From: Undaria pinnatifida
Taxonomy: Eukaryota; Sar; Phaeophyceae; Laminariales; Alariaceae
NCBI GenBank assembly: GCA_012845835.1
Contig: JABAKD010000028.1
Location: 3,628,242 to 3,692,241, forward strand
Direction: 5' to 3'
DNA length: 64,000 nt
The notes beneath the pieces are model-generated. The model was not told where the DNA came from. It worked only from the letters and a program-made list of their open reading frames with translations, and searched no databases. Both the position numbers and the translations under genes were made by a program. Positions 55,101-63,435 of this stretch are shown here, in pieces. Numbering within the stretch: position 1 is the stretch's first letter; each line of letters opens with the position of its first letter.

Positions 55101-57035
55101 TCCCATTGCTCGTCGATTTTCCATCGACTGCTGATAACTCACGCTCTCGGGCTTTCCGCAAGTCAATTTGTGCAAAAGAAAAAGTCCCCGCGAACTTATA
55201 CGAGTACTCATTCGGGGGGATTCGAACTCACGAAAATGACCTATACCAGGCTCGAAGATAACCTGATACGTCACAGCAGGGGCGACCGGTGTACTGGTAC
55301 CTGTAATAAAATTGAAAACAAATCGTAGCAGCAACTCAATGAAATGAAAGAAAGTCGTTTTGTAAAAGCCTGAAGCTACCCAACGCATCGCCATCATAAG
55401 CAAAAGTGATACCTGGTACGTGATCGGCCATATGCTAGTGGGACGCTGCACGTGATACACAGAATAGAACACAGCATGAAGGCAATCCGAGACGAGAGAG
55501 CATAGGGCTGCTGCAATCAGACAGAGTTGGCGCTTCAGTCGCTTCAGCACCAAAACCATAAAGCCAAGCTGGCGGTTTTGCCCGCACGCAACAAAACACA
55601 CCCAAGGAGCTTTCTATATTTCCAAACGATGCAGAAGCGGAAAAAAAAAACATCATTGTTTTGAACTACTCGTTTAAAAAATTGTAATGCGAGCGGAACA
55701 ATATGCACACCAAACTGATATCAAATGAGGCCCAAGGTTGCGCTTTGACGAAAAGCGTCCACCTGCCACATGTCGGAATGGCAATCCAACCCCTCATTCT
55801 GGGCAGCCTCTGCCGAGGCGAAAGGGAAGGGAAGGGGCGGCTGGCTGTGCACGTGTGGGTGCGGCGCCACGAAAAAGCCGTGTAGCAGTTTTTCAATTTT
55901 GCGGTCGAGTAACGTACGGTCTTCCCGCATTTCCTACACGCAAAATACCAGAAACAAAATACTACATAGTTTTAGTACTGCTCTGCCTATGGTAAAAAAA
56001 ATAAAAGAGCCCTTCGATGGGTCCCAACCCCAATAATCCCGAGGGCGGCAGTTTGTCCTAAAAAAATATGGATATTTTGCATTTTGCAATCCGATTACCT
56101 TTAGTCCTAGTTCAGGGCACGTACTCTGATTAATAATACTTGGTCGTGTATGTTTGTTCTTATCAATACAAGGCAGGGAATCCAGCAGCAACACCTGCGC
56201 GCTTGTTCCAGGCAGCAGTGAGCTCTCCCAGGCTGGGAGTGTTCCTGGGTTAGTAGACCAACCGCATGGTTTGGGGTCGACTGCTGGCCAAGAGCACGCG
56301 GGGCGCATAACTGCAGGTGTATTAATCGCACGCAAGATTTCTCTATATATCTAGTCTATGTCAGTCTGTCGACAGCGCGCGCAACAGCGTAACATGAAAA
56401 AAAGATGAGAAAGGTACGTAGCAGTCTCTCTGCACCGTAGCTTGCGTGTCGATTGAGGAGTGACTGCAGTTTGCCGATCGATGACACAAGCATCAAACAC
56501 ACAGCGCAGATCAATCAAAGCAGTTCATCAGTGTAGCTCGCGTGATCGTAACATCGCAGCAACAACTCGTAGAATAAGCTCTCGCAAGCGCGTGCCTCGT
56601 GTGCATCACGCGGGCAAAAACCAAACATAAAAAGTTCTCTCTTGTGACGAAGCAGAACAAACCAGCAACGCAGCATCACAAGAACAGCGAGCTCACCTCA
56701 AACATCTCTCGGTACGTGACACCCTTGCCTTGCCCAGGCACAGCTGGTCCCCACTCTCCCGCAAGCCACTTCGCGCTCGTACTCGAGACAGCCACGGCGA
56801 ACGCCACAAATACAGCCAAGGCACCCAAGGCCCGGCGGAGCACAAATAACCCGCCTGGCCCAACACCGCTGGTGTTCCCGTCGGCTTGCTGCTGCTGCTG
56901 CTCTGCATCGCCTCCATGTCCAATGGGTTGGTATTGCTGTCCATACCTCCCACTTCTGTATGTTGAGCCATAAGCTCGGAGATACGGCGGCACGGTATCC
57001 CCGGTCAAGGCCGCTTCGCTCTCGCTTTTCATCAT
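30979..57035 (-). CDS. Tyrosinase-like type 3 copper oxidase, 10 exons, 717 aa
   Basis: Minus-strand join of 57035-56697, 54616-54092, 46386-46241, 42235-42040, 39807-39670, 35032-34985, 34219-34013, 32665-32558, 31852-31585 and 31157-30979 (2154 nt). All introns are GT-AG and all phases agree (0,0,2,0,0,0,0,0,1). Plan: residues 1-60 hydrophilic with poly-Gln; 63-86 hydrophobic anchor; about 114-280 beta-rich domain; CuA ligands H285, H293 and H302, then AYWDF; CuB H450 and H454 (VHASIHGMIGG) and H614 (DPIFWVLHP); C-terminal DDWGNC segment. Tyrosinases oxidise mono- or diphenols at a dinuclear copper site. The anchor predicts a type II membrane or secretory-pathway enzyme. About 160 residues separate H454 and H614, far more than the roughly 25-30 of classical tyrosinases. 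Intron 1 could hide another exon. A stable protein is likely but unproven. Confidence 0.82.
31322..31358 (+). repeat. Poly-G run of about 35 in intron 9
   Basis: A nearly uninterrupted G tract on plus (C tract on the transcribed sense), about 165 nt upstream of the exon 10 acceptor. Confidence 0.9.
31585..31852 (-). CDS. Tyrosinase-like exon 9: third CuB ligand
   Basis: 89 codons plus one base, from TTTTTTTGCAG|AATGGC to TTTTTCAG|GTGTGC. GSSPLDPIFWVLHPAFEK carries H614. The usual tyrosinase HH pair is LH here, as the residue before the ligand is Leu. Confidence 0.92.
32056..32620. repeat. Tandem duplication including part of exon 8
   Basis: Two units of about 280 bp (32056-32340 and 32337-32620) align through 'agcg.aa.ataaacatg', 'catgtttccccc' and GAGCGAAGCCGATCGCG. 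The unit farther from the promoter carries the last about 45 nt of exon 8 and its donor (GCTCAA|GTACGA), but CGA has become TGA in frame. Confidence 0.8.
32558..32665 (-). CDS. Tyrosinase-like exon 8
   Basis: 36 codons from CCTCGTAG|GTGTAC to GCTCAG|GTACGA. VYDIMEEAAKVLLTRF is an amphipathic helix. A tandem-duplicated, stop-containing copy of its 3' part lies about 280 bp downstream. Confidence 0.85.
33140..33370. repeat. Minisatellite, CGCACTAAATTGGGACCC type
   Basis: About six units of 33-40 bp with the core 'cgcactaaattgggaccccgcac.aaagcttac'. The core word recurs at 53045-53140 and, reversed, around 37090-37220. Confidence 0.8.
34013..34219 (-). CDS. Tyrosinase-like exon 7: Cys-rich insert
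   Basis: 69 codons from GAAAACAG|GTGGAC to GATGAG|GTGCGT. VDMAAFHEDHPEYSRGLL is followed by a six-Cys cluster within 20 residues (CDESC...CGCTC), which suggests a small disulfide-stabilised loop between the CuB ligands. Confidence 0.88.
34985..35032 (-). CDS. Tyrosinase-like exon 6: 48-nt micro-exon with CuB HxxxH
   Basis: From CCGACCTTTCAG|GTGCAT to TGCAAT|GTGAGG. It encodes the 16 residues VHASIHGMIGGGFNCN, carrying CuB ligands H450 and H454 followed by the Gly-Gly turn usual after this pair. Phase 0 on both sides, so skipping would keep the frame but remove two of six copper ligands. Confidence 0.88.
35600..36130. repeat. Degenerate tandem repeat of about 65-110 bp
   Basis: Units share 'catgccgctaaagctccac', 'ggcaaggtatgcttgcttggtcatg' and similar. 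The words GGCCAAGCCGCTACATC and CACGCGGCTAAAGCATCCAC are variants. Lies in intron 5. Confidence 0.6.
36360..36925. repeat. Minisatellite of about 50-65 bp units
   Basis: Eight or nine units of 'ggtggcattgggaagatctcgacaagatattcccatagaccgacaagatatttccatagagaaa' with partial deletions. Intron 5. Confidence 0.85.
38084..38160. repeat. (AAC)n microsatellite with CAGCC interruptions
   Basis: About 23 AAC or CAA units, intron 5. Confidence 0.9.
39013..39102 (+). mobile_element. TTAA-flanked MITE, copy 1
   Basis: 90 bp including TTAA at both ends. Termini TTAACCCTTTTAC and CTAAAGGGGTTAA are inverted. Interior GGGGACAAAATTACTTGG and GGGAGGGGTTCGGGGGCTC. Lies in intron 5. Confidence 0.85.
39285..39303 (+). 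repeat. Poly-C run of about 19
   Basis: Homopolymer in intron 5. Confidence 0.9.
39670..39807 (-). CDS. Tyrosinase-like exon 5
   Basis: 46 codons from TTCGCTCAG|AACCTT to ACTCAG|GTAGGG, phase 0. VIRTHSYCGLAG and a Cys-containing segment (CGTFVKCF, WARCMETQ) lead directly into the CuB micro-exon. Confidence 0.88.
39840..40110. repeat. Minisatellite, GCCAATGAAAACGTTCGAGGG type
   Basis: Seven or eight units of about 32-45 bp, all containing a (g/c)CCAATGAAA word (also CCGATGAAA) and CGTTCGAGG. Adjacent to exon 5 on its 5' side (intron 4). Confidence 0.85.
40260..41060. repeat. Long degenerate tandem repeat
   Basis: Three units of roughly 200-350 bp share 'gtggtccgc.gttcagaattttc.cgaaaatt', 'cgcctggacg.gacgcggcgc' and 'gttagggctagg'. 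Intron 4; no coding sequence. Confidence 0.5.
41924..41950 (+). repeat. Poly-G run of about 25
   Basis: Homopolymer just inside intron 4, about 90 nt after the exon 4 donor on the transcribed strand. Confidence 0.9.
42040..42235 (-). CDS. Tyrosinase-like exon 4
   Basis: One base plus 65 codons, from GTTGCAG|CTGG to TTCCAG|GTACAT. IFGPNMFGSALG followed by QIVDGWFANI matches the 'gDWFG ... v.dG.fa' linker after CuA in tyrosinases. Phase 1 completion with exon 3 gives Ser337. A CT-rich tract of about 160 nt precedes the acceptor on the minus strand. Confidence 0.9.
42260..42425 (-). promoter_or_regulatory. Extended CT-rich tract upstream of the exon 4 acceptor
   Basis: On the minus strand about 160 nt of CTTCC/CCTCCC repeats end about 25 nt before the exon 4 acceptor at 42236. 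It probably serves as, or grew from, the polypyrimidine tract. Confidence 0.55.
43190..43400 (-). mobile_element. tRNA-derived SINE, copy 3 (head lost)
   Basis: Tail and body match (CTTCTACTTTCCAGCTTCTGGACAA, GTCGATTTTTCATCGA), but the tRNA-like head is unrecognisable. Confidence 0.65.
43715..44000 (+). mobile_element. tRNA-derived SINE, copy 4
   Basis: A box TGGCGTATCAGG at 43728-43739 and B box GTTCGAGCC at 43774-43782. Body and tail complete through CTGTGACCACGGCTTGTCC, with a poly-A run near 44008-44022. Confidence 0.88.
44450..44650 (+). repeat. Repeat relic similar to 7280-7495
   Basis: CATGTGTATATCTGTCTTGTAGTTTG, GACCACGGAGCTCG and ATCAGTTCATTGTGAAGAGCA align with the stretch preceding the gypsy element. 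Candidate solo LTR piece in intron 3. Confidence 0.45.
44985..45560 (+). repeat. Dispersed repeat 'TGTGAGATCAAA', second long copy
   Basis: Follows 19320-19920 in order: CACTCCAGCTGTGAGATC, CTTTGCAAGCTGTGTGTGATACTCC, GGATATAGGTCGGCGAC, GAGGGGGACATAATCTGAC, then a G-rich block. Confidence 0.75.
45849..45938 (+). mobile_element. TTAA-flanked MITE, copy 2
   Basis: TTAACCCCTTCACAACTGG to CTCTAAAGGGGTTAA, 90 bp. Shares its right TTAA with copy 3. Intron 3. Confidence 0.88.
45935..46027 (+). mobile_element. TTAA-flanked MITE, copy 3 (tandem with copy 2)
   Basis: TTAACGCCTTTTCCTTCAAC to CTCTAAAGGGGTCAA; the right TTAA is mutated to TCAA. Tandem arrangement sharing one TTAA. Diverged relatives lie at about 46975-47085 (minus) and 47218-47300. 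Confidence 0.8.
46241..46386 (-). CDS. Tyrosinase-like exon 3: CuA site
   Basis: From GTTTTTTCAG|GAGTAC to GGAACAAG|GTACGTG, leaving two bases. It encodes EYCFHNGIQFLNAHASF with H293 and H302 in H-x8-H spacing, then DPTVSLAYWDFMID, the PYWDF-type signature after CuA. Confidence 0.92.
46535..46840 (-). mobile_element. tRNA-derived SINE, copy 5 (variant head)
   Basis: The minus-strand head GCTCGTAGTGAGCCGCGCAGG and GGTTCGAATCTCGCACGG is a different tRNA-like sequence from the other copies. It is followed by the same body (GACGAGCAGTGGGATGCGAG) and tail (CACCTGTGACCACGGCTTGT). It ends about 150 nt upstream of the exon 3 acceptor. Confidence 0.7.
50475..50785 (-). mobile_element. tRNA-derived SINE, copy 6
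   Basis: Minus-strand A box at 50764-50753 (TGGCGTATCAGG) and B box at 50714-50706 (GTTCGAGCC), complete body and tail. Confidence 0.88.
51475..52145 (+). repeat. Tandem duplication, each unit ending in (AAC)n
   Basis: Units at about 51540-51830 and 51838-52145 share GTACCAGTATGGACCTG, CACCGTAGGCTGGCTTCCC (variant), 'gtaccacctttggtttg', GAGCCTGTCCTGTGACCACG and GACTTGATTATGCGAG, each ending in about 28-32 AAC. The word TGTGACCACGGACTTG also occurs at about 37812 and 50393 and resembles the SINE tail. Confidence 0.85.
53045..53150. repeat. Minisatellite, CACGCACTAAAGTGGGGCGCC type
   Basis: Three units of about 45 bp containing ACACGCACTAAAGTGGG and TATCGACGAC, with looser copies up to about 53300. 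Related to the arrays at 33.2 and 37.1 kb. Confidence 0.85.
54092..54616 (-). CDS. Tyrosinase-like exon 2: N-terminal beta-rich domain and first CuA His
   Basis: 175 codons from GATGCGCAG|GCGATTGAT to TCTCAA|GTGAGT, phase 0 at both ends. LTLTVTNQYDNFDRRAL and IEPYRETKITVM look like beta strands of an accessory sandwich. Then comes the helical lead-in RRELRELTMEDRAAFF, and finally VVAAVHNSQ with H285, the likely first CuA ligand. Confidence 0.85.
54990..55295 (-). mobile_element. tRNA-derived SINE, copy 7
   Basis: Body and tail match the family. The B box complement GGATTCGAACTC is at 55218-55229 and the A box complement near 55262-55276 is slightly mutated. Lies in intron 1. Confidence 0.85.
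56697..57035 (-). CDS. Tyrosinase-like exon 1: cytosolic tail and membrane anchor
   Basis: 113 codons opening with two Met codons after GCACC. Residues 46-50 are Gln from a CAG run. RALGALAVFVAFAVAVSS is the hydrophobic segment, followed by a short Trp/Pro/Gly-rich stalk. It ends TTTGAG|GTGAGC, phase 0. The upstream first Met is the only plausible start in this frame. Confidence 0.75.
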
Positions 57036-58250
57036 GGTGCTACCGGAACTACACTACACGTGCTCTCGCACGCGCAGAATTATCGAGGTGTGTTGTTACC
57101 TTCCTTGCCTTACCGGCAGCTTTAGGCCTCGATCTTGGTCAGTGGTCCAGCCTGAGCTCTGCTACCATCACGCTTTCGGTCACGCAAGCTCTTGTTTCTA
57201 GGCCGAGATGTCCTAGACCGGACGTCACAGCAACTATGGAGATACGGGGTAGCAGTTCTTCTACTTAACGGCTTGGTGTGTGGTGGTCTATTGTGGTGCA
57301 ACCTCATGGACCTCATTCTCAAGCCCTGTCCGCTTTGGTTTGCATGTCAAACTTGTCTCAGGGTAAAAATATGCGGAAAACGGTTGACCAACCAGCGTCT
57401 CTAGGCTCAGTAGATTCAGATTTAAGAAAATAATATCGTGACATCGTAGATCAGCGATGGTGACACAGCGGCGGCAATCTGCAGAATCTGCAGATCTTTC
57501 TACCTGGACGGTTCTGGTCTGCAGTGCGTTGTGATTGATGATACCAAACAACAATGGCACACAATGCCAGCATCGCCGGCGCTGCTGATGTCTGTCTGCG
57601 AGTACCGCACGCCAGGACGTATATAAACATCATACGAACGAGAGAGAGAGAGAGAGATGCTTGATCTCAGGCCATGTATGTGTGGGTGCTTCACACAGGG
57701 AAACTGACGTCTCAAGGCTTCTCTTCTTCCAAAATCATACGTGTCGTATGTTGATGATCTTGGTATCGGACGATCTTCCACCACATGTCATGCAGCAACA
57801 ACAAAACAGTAGTAAGTAGTGTTAGCAGTATTAAATAGTAGTTATCGTCTACGAGTGAGTGAATACGCAGTGATTTTGTTCTGCAATCATACCGCATACC
57901 GACGACCTATAGCGCAAGCAAGCGCGCTCATCATGTGTGTGTGCGATGTGATCGCGATGCTCGTGCCCTACTACGATGATGGTAGCAAGCCTGCAATGAA
58001 AGCACTCCGGGTGATGCCTTCGATAAAACCGGGGTGCATCCGCGTGGGCATCCAACGACGTACGTACTAACTACGGGTTTCTGTTGAAGCTTCTGTTTTA
58101 CCCCGACATCAATTAATTGCTCACTTATTACTTATTACCACCGCGAATTTTGCGGCTAAAGCCGAGGTCGATACGACGTAGAGCATGGACGTCGTGATCA
58201 CGCGCACGCACGTTGGTATCTTCTTTTTAGATCCAACAACAAATAAGCTA
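57036..58250. other. Region upstream of the tyrosinase-like gene
   Basis: Would contain the promoter and 5' leader on the minus strand. No TATA box or initiator can be assigned with confidence. A short (GA)n lies at 57641-57658. No other gene recognised. Confidence 0.4.
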
Positions 58251-58256
58251 CCGAGT

Positions 58257-58347
58257 ATAAACCCCTTCACAACTGGAAATCCGTTTTTGGGGACAAAATT
58301 ACTTGAATTTAGTACAGAGAGGGATTCGGCGGCTATAAAGGGGTTAA
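58257..58347 (+). mobile_element. TTAA-flanked MITE, copy 4
   Basis: ATAAACCCCTTCACAACTGG to GGCTATAAAGGGGTTAA; the left TTAA is changed to ATAA. Interior as in the other copies. Confidence 0.82.
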
Positions 58348-58522
58348 TAGCGGGTACGAGTGGGGGATATAATCCCTACCATATTCACCTAAAAACTGAA
58401 TTAAACGCGTATGAAAATACGTGGAAGTGTGATGAGCTTTATTTTTTCCCATCCGCTGGAGGATTAGAAAAAAAAAAAAATGAATTAAAAAAGAAATACA
58501 CTCACTCCTGTAATAATACACT

Positions 58523-58732
<210 letters not shown>

Positions 58733-59296
58733 TAGCGCATGTCCGACTGGTTAAGAGCCTCGAGAGTAGAAAAGAGCTCACCACTTTTATTCGAGAAAAA
58801 GGATGACGCCAGGCGGTGTACGAGACCTAGGGGGTTTCATCCTACATTTTTGGCTGGTTAGTTTCGTTTCATTGGGTTAGCGTTAGGGTATTTAGTATAT
58901 GCAATTTAAAGAGCATCTCAATCATTTTCCCGAATAGTAAATGGTAAGGTACCCTCCCCGAGAGGCCCTCCCTGATGCGGAGAAGCCGATCACGAGCACC
59001 CCACTCATCATTGATTGGTTGAAATTCAACATTCAGACTCCCCCCTGTTCATGTCCACATGCATGCATGCGTCATGCGCGCGTCCCGCTGTCCCTTCTCA
59101 TTGTTGACACAACGAACCCTCCTGTAAAAAAATAGCGGCAGCGGCACCGTTCTCAAGGCCCGTTCCAAAGAGGTTAAATAGTACTCATCATCCACCCACT
59201 GCACAAGTTTCCCCTGCTCACTTGCTCCAATCTTATGGTGGACCGTGCTGGATCTCATCTATATACCCGGTTGAAGCTCCACCTCTCGACATCTAT

Positions 59297-59636
59297 CTGC
59301 CATGGTGAGCTACACGGGCCGAAGCACGGTCAGCACCTGACATAGCTTCTTCCACCCGACGACTCAAACGACACGACACAGATTTCCCGACAGCATGAGA
59401 CTTGATACGCTCAACAGCCAAGGATTTAACCTTGAAAAAGAGAAAAATAATGCATTCATTTTTTCGGTACCCCCCCCATGACACGCGTACTACATAGTTA
59501 GTATTTACTCTTAATATGAGAGTACGTAGTGTACTACTAATATTGTATCAAAACGAGAGCACCTCACCGCCGCCACCAGAGCACGTTGGTTATTTTCTAT
59601 CCGCGCGCCGACATCATACTATGAACAGACAATGAA
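59297..59636 (-). CDS. Two candidate terminal exons of an unrecognised gene
   Basis: On the minus strand TTCATAG|TATGATGTC to GTGGCGGCG|GTGAGG (about 59624-59574, 17 codons) and TTTTTCAAG|GTTAAATCC (from about 59430) to a TAG join in phase 0. They give YDVGARIENNQRALVAA followed by VKSLAVERIKSHAVGKS and a Ser/Arg-rich tail. Both have acceptable splice signals, but no upstream exon was found before the neighbouring gene's stop at 60058. Could be chance. Confidence 0.2.
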
Positions 59637-60057
59637 AAACTTTGTGTATCCAAGGCTCTGCAAACGGCATGAAGCCACCATGACAACACAGCCAAGGTGT
59701 TAATATGCATGGTACCTCGGCAACACGCTAGTGCTTACTCATGCGAATTACTGCAACAAACAGGCTTTGAGCTGCTTGGTTGGGTAATATTATACGCCTA
59801 ACTATCATGCAAAGTTCAAAGGGGCAGTGTGACAGCCAGCCGAGCTGCCCGCATGCCCGCAGGAGAAAGGCATGAACTCCCTGCGAACTACCTGGTACAG
59901 TATGTGGTTTTATTTAGTGAATCCCGCACAGAGGGTGTCACGAAATAGCGGTGGCCCAAGACCAATCCACTAACAAGTGTCCTCGCCGCGATGGCGTCGT
60001 TCGGCAATCCGACATATTATTTGGGCATAGTTATCACAAAAAAGATGGTAGCGCGCA

Positions 60058-60328
60058 TCAAACACCATTAGTATCCTGCGTTGCCAACTGGCCGTTACAA
60101 TCGCCGAAGAAAACACAGTGCGGACTCGACAAATGCGCCTTGTTATATGAAAGTCGAAAGCCTCGAAGTCGCGAGTCCTCCGTCACTGACGACGCGCGAG
60201 CTGCTGCTGCTGTGTCATGGAGCAACAGCGAGACACCCACCATCCCGCGCTCCCCCTTGCCTTCGTACCGGAGGACGGAGCCCCCTGCTTCCTCCACTAT
60301 GATGTGGGTGGCACACGTGTCCCACTCA
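60058..60328 (-). CDS. Terminal exon of an inositol-phosphatase-superfamily gene (bisphosphate nucleotidase-like), partial
   Basis: After the acceptor CATCCTCAG the frame reads EWDTCATHIIVEEAGGSVL, the second signature of the inositol monophosphatase superfamily. The Asp of WD binds metal and EAGG closes the site. The WDTCA form and the later LSYNKAHLSSP...VFFGD segment (usual 'YNK..L.nP..V..G') point to the 3'(2'),5'-bisphosphate nucleotidase branch (HAL2/CysQ/SAL1), which removes PAP formed in sulfate metabolism. About 30 residues between the signature and the YNK segment look like an insertion. One base completes the preceding codon. The first metal signature (DPxDGT) and all upstream exons were not found in the remaining 3.7 kb and may lie outside the window. 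Confidence 0.7.
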
Positions 60329-60338
60329 CTGAGGATGC

Positions 60339-60366
60339 GGGGGGACGGGGGGGGGGGGGGGGGGGT
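60339..60366 (+). repeat. Poly-G runs beside the phosphatase exon acceptor
   Basis: On the transcribed strand these are C runs that form most of the pyrimidine tract ending about 10 nt before the acceptor at 60329. Confidence 0.8.
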
Positions 60367-61184
60367 CGACAAAGGAAAAGCGTAAAGGCAGCGCAAAGAT
60401 ATTGAAAGTTAGAGGGGATGAAAAGAAAAGGGTCGGGCAAAAACGCATGAATATCATAATGCACCTAGTATTCAGGTAAGGGTTGTTATATCATACAGCA
60501 CCAACAACCCGAGCATCAGGCCTGTGGGGCTGGACCTCCGCTGGCCTGCCACATACGATATACATGGAGTGGACACAGAAACTTGCGTACAAACCCAGTA
60601 GACCCAAGTAGCCCACTCCGAAAGTTAACTCACACTACAAGTAAAACAACTATTTGCTTTATGCTGAGTTCCACAGATGTCTGGTTTTGCCCCCCTCACT
60701 GCAGGATATGCAGTTTCCGTGCGCAGAACAAAGCTGAACGTCTTAGTCCTCTTGACCCTGGCATTAGCAGGGGAGTCGCCAACCTGTATCCTTCACGAGG
60801 GTATACACACGCAGCTTGCAAAGCTGAGTTTGATCAAAATCCTTATTGGTCGATCTCACAGCTGGAGGGCGTGTTTTCATTTTGAAGATATTCACGTACA
60901 GACTTATCTATAACAACTCGGTTGGGCTGGTCGGTGTTGCTTGCAGCACACATTAAAGGGTGTTTCAAGAGAAAATTCTATAGGTGGTGCGTCTTTCAAA
61001 AGCACAGCATCCGCGACATCCGCACTTCATAAGCCACAGGTAGCGTCTACATACAATGAGCACGGGTCAACAACCCATAGCGATCAGGTTAAGGGTCAGG
61101 GTCGGGGTTGGTTTAGGTCTGCTTGGGGGTAGCGTTGCCGCCCCGCCAACCCCTCCCCACCCTTCGTATTTACGCCTATCTATA

Positions 61185-62320
61185 GCAAGGGTACGCGCGG
61201 TAATGATCGGGTCGGGAAAATGTAGTCGGGTCGGGAACGGGTCGGGACAGGAACGGGAATCCCGAGTGTATTCGGTTCCCGATCGCGACTTCCCCACCCC
61301 TTCCCGACCTCGGTCTTTGTTCCCGCCGTCTACCGTCCGGACTTGCGGTGTCTTGTTCTCGTCCTGACTGTTTCTCATCCCGCCGTAAGGTGTATTCCCG
61401 ATTTTTTTTCTGTCCCGCCGTCCGCCCAGATGTTCCCATCCCATCCCGACGTACGCAACACAATTTTTCCCATCGCGAATCTCACTAAAGTGGCAGATGT
61501 TCCGATCCCATTTACCATTTACCATGGGTTTTACCATCTCATTTACCATGGCTTGTATCTGTTTCCCGTCATATGACTTTGGATGTAGCTGGATTATTCC
61601 AACTTGGATTATTCAACTTTGGATGCAACAGCTGCAGCAGCAGTCCAACTATAGGTATGTAGAGGATATTGTCCGTTTAATTTAGATAATTTTGTTAATT
61701 CCCCTCCCCCCCCCGCCTTTTCGGGAAAAAAAAAACTTCAGCCATGAGTCGATAAATAACTGCTTGGAACTTATTGTGAAGCGTACAATTTCGAGAAAAA
61801 ATGTATAATAAAGTTGGGATAGTTCGTTTGAGTAATTAATTGACAAATAGCACTCGCGAAGTTGAGTTTAAACCACCCATTGGTCGTACTCACAGCTGAC
61901 GTTTCTTTTTTTTTTTTCTTAAAATAGCACTCGGTATCATTTTCCTCTTTTCAACCGTTGTCTCCTCCAGCCCGCAACCCCGATCGTGTTCCCAACCATT
62001 CTGGACTGCATCTCCCGGCGATATCCCGACTGTGTTCCCGACTATGTTCCCGACCGATTCTCGACTATGTTCCCGACTATGTTCCCGACCGATTTCCCGG
62101 TCTGCTCCCGACCCGTTCCATGATCCCGTCCCGCCAAGAAACTGTGGACTCCCGTCCCGTCCCGTCAACCAAATGGCTTCCGGCCTTTCCTTCCCATTCC
62201 CGTCCCGCGGTAAGCAAACGGGAACCTTTTTCCATACCGTCGCTCGGGAAGACCCAAACTTTTGTTCCGCCTGCGGCGGGCTAAACGGTTACCGTCCCGT
62301 ACCGACCGGTGTCTTCGTTA
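61185..62320. repeat. GGGTCGGGAACGGG / GTTCCCGACTATGTTCCCGACC repeat region
   Basis: Imperfect arrays of 11-22 bp units on both sides of an AT-richer stretch (61560-61900). Dense between 61200-61450 and 61975-62310. Frames crossing it are Arg/Gly/Pro-rich artefacts. Confidence 0.75.
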
Positions 62321-62689
62321 CCGCGCGTACCCTTCATCAATAGTACAGTACGGTATTTTTAAAAGAACTAAAACAATGTGCAGTTTTGCAAGCACCTGAT
62401 CGCCTCGGCGAAGTGGAACACAACCCCTTGACAAAAAAGAGACAGCCCAGCGACGTTGAATGCTCAGCGAGCACCGCCACGGAGCTCGGCCGGGATCCAG
62501 ACATGCATCGTAGAATGCCCACGGTCCCCTTGCTTGCGCCGTAGCCGAAAGTGCGAAAAAAAAAACTCTGTGGCTGAAGAACAACATGCCAAAAAACAAA
62601 AAAAAGTACAGAGACATATTGGGTGCTTTTTCGTGCTTTTCACGCCGTATATACTCGATTTTCGAGTTTTTTTTCACGACGAGGTCCGG

Positions 62690-62900
62690 GGGGGGGGGGG
62701 GGGGAGGGGAAGGCGTATTCATTTGTTGCTTGCATTGGTCGTTTGACCATTGACCACGCATCCCTTTCGAGACGGAGCAGGTGGGGGGGGGGGGGGGGGG
62801 GGGGTGTACTCAGTTTGTGCGTGGCCGTTGTCGTATGGCCATAGACCCTTGCATCCCTACCATGCCGGGACGGAGCACGTCGGGTTTTCATCAACCAGGC
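62690..62900. repeat. Poly-G-containing dispersed repeat, two head-to-tail copies
   Basis: Units run 'G-run, tactcatttgttgc, ttggtcgtttgaccattgaccacgcatccctttcgagacggagca(cgt)' and start again with a G-run near 62782. The second unit has ATGCCGGGACGGAGCACGTCGGG. A third copy is at 63815-63945 and an inverted one at about 39495-39575. Confidence 0.8.
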
Positions 62901-63435
62901 AGACATTGCCTGAACCAAGCGCGAAGCGCCGTGAGGTGTTCGGCGAGTCGCATGAAGGGTGAACTGTGTCCTTCCAGGAACCGCTCGTACGACGGACTTC
63001 GGCACCTTGTGCCTACTTTCTTGCGTATGCATGACAGCGCCAATGAGTTATGCTTTGCTTTCTGGTGTGGCCACTCCAGAGACAGCTATGGGTATTACTA
63101 TGTAACTGCCTCGTGCGTGCCTTACCATATTCACACTACGTGATGCGATCATTCCCCTTGTGCGGAGTTAGAGTTCCCCGCACAAAATACGATCTGACTC
63201 GATACACATCATGGTGACCGCCAAAAAAGAAGAACGAAAAACGCTACTCTGGTTGTCTTAGCTCACGCAGATCAACGCTACGGCGGTAGTGAGTGGTGTT
63301 ATGTTGTTTTACCCCCTTTTGGCCACTTTTGGGCACACTTTTTTTTTCAATTGGCTCGGCGTCACTCGCGCGAGTGACCCCCTTTTCCTTGCGGTCACAA
63401 GGCTTTCTTTTGTGCTAGTTATTATTCTCTCGACA

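Noticed and set aside
62318-62761. 147-codon minus-strand frame as a possible upstream exon of the phosphatase gene
   Set aside because: It lacks any phosphatase signature, ends in poly-Pro from a G-run, and no phase-compatible junction could be supported.
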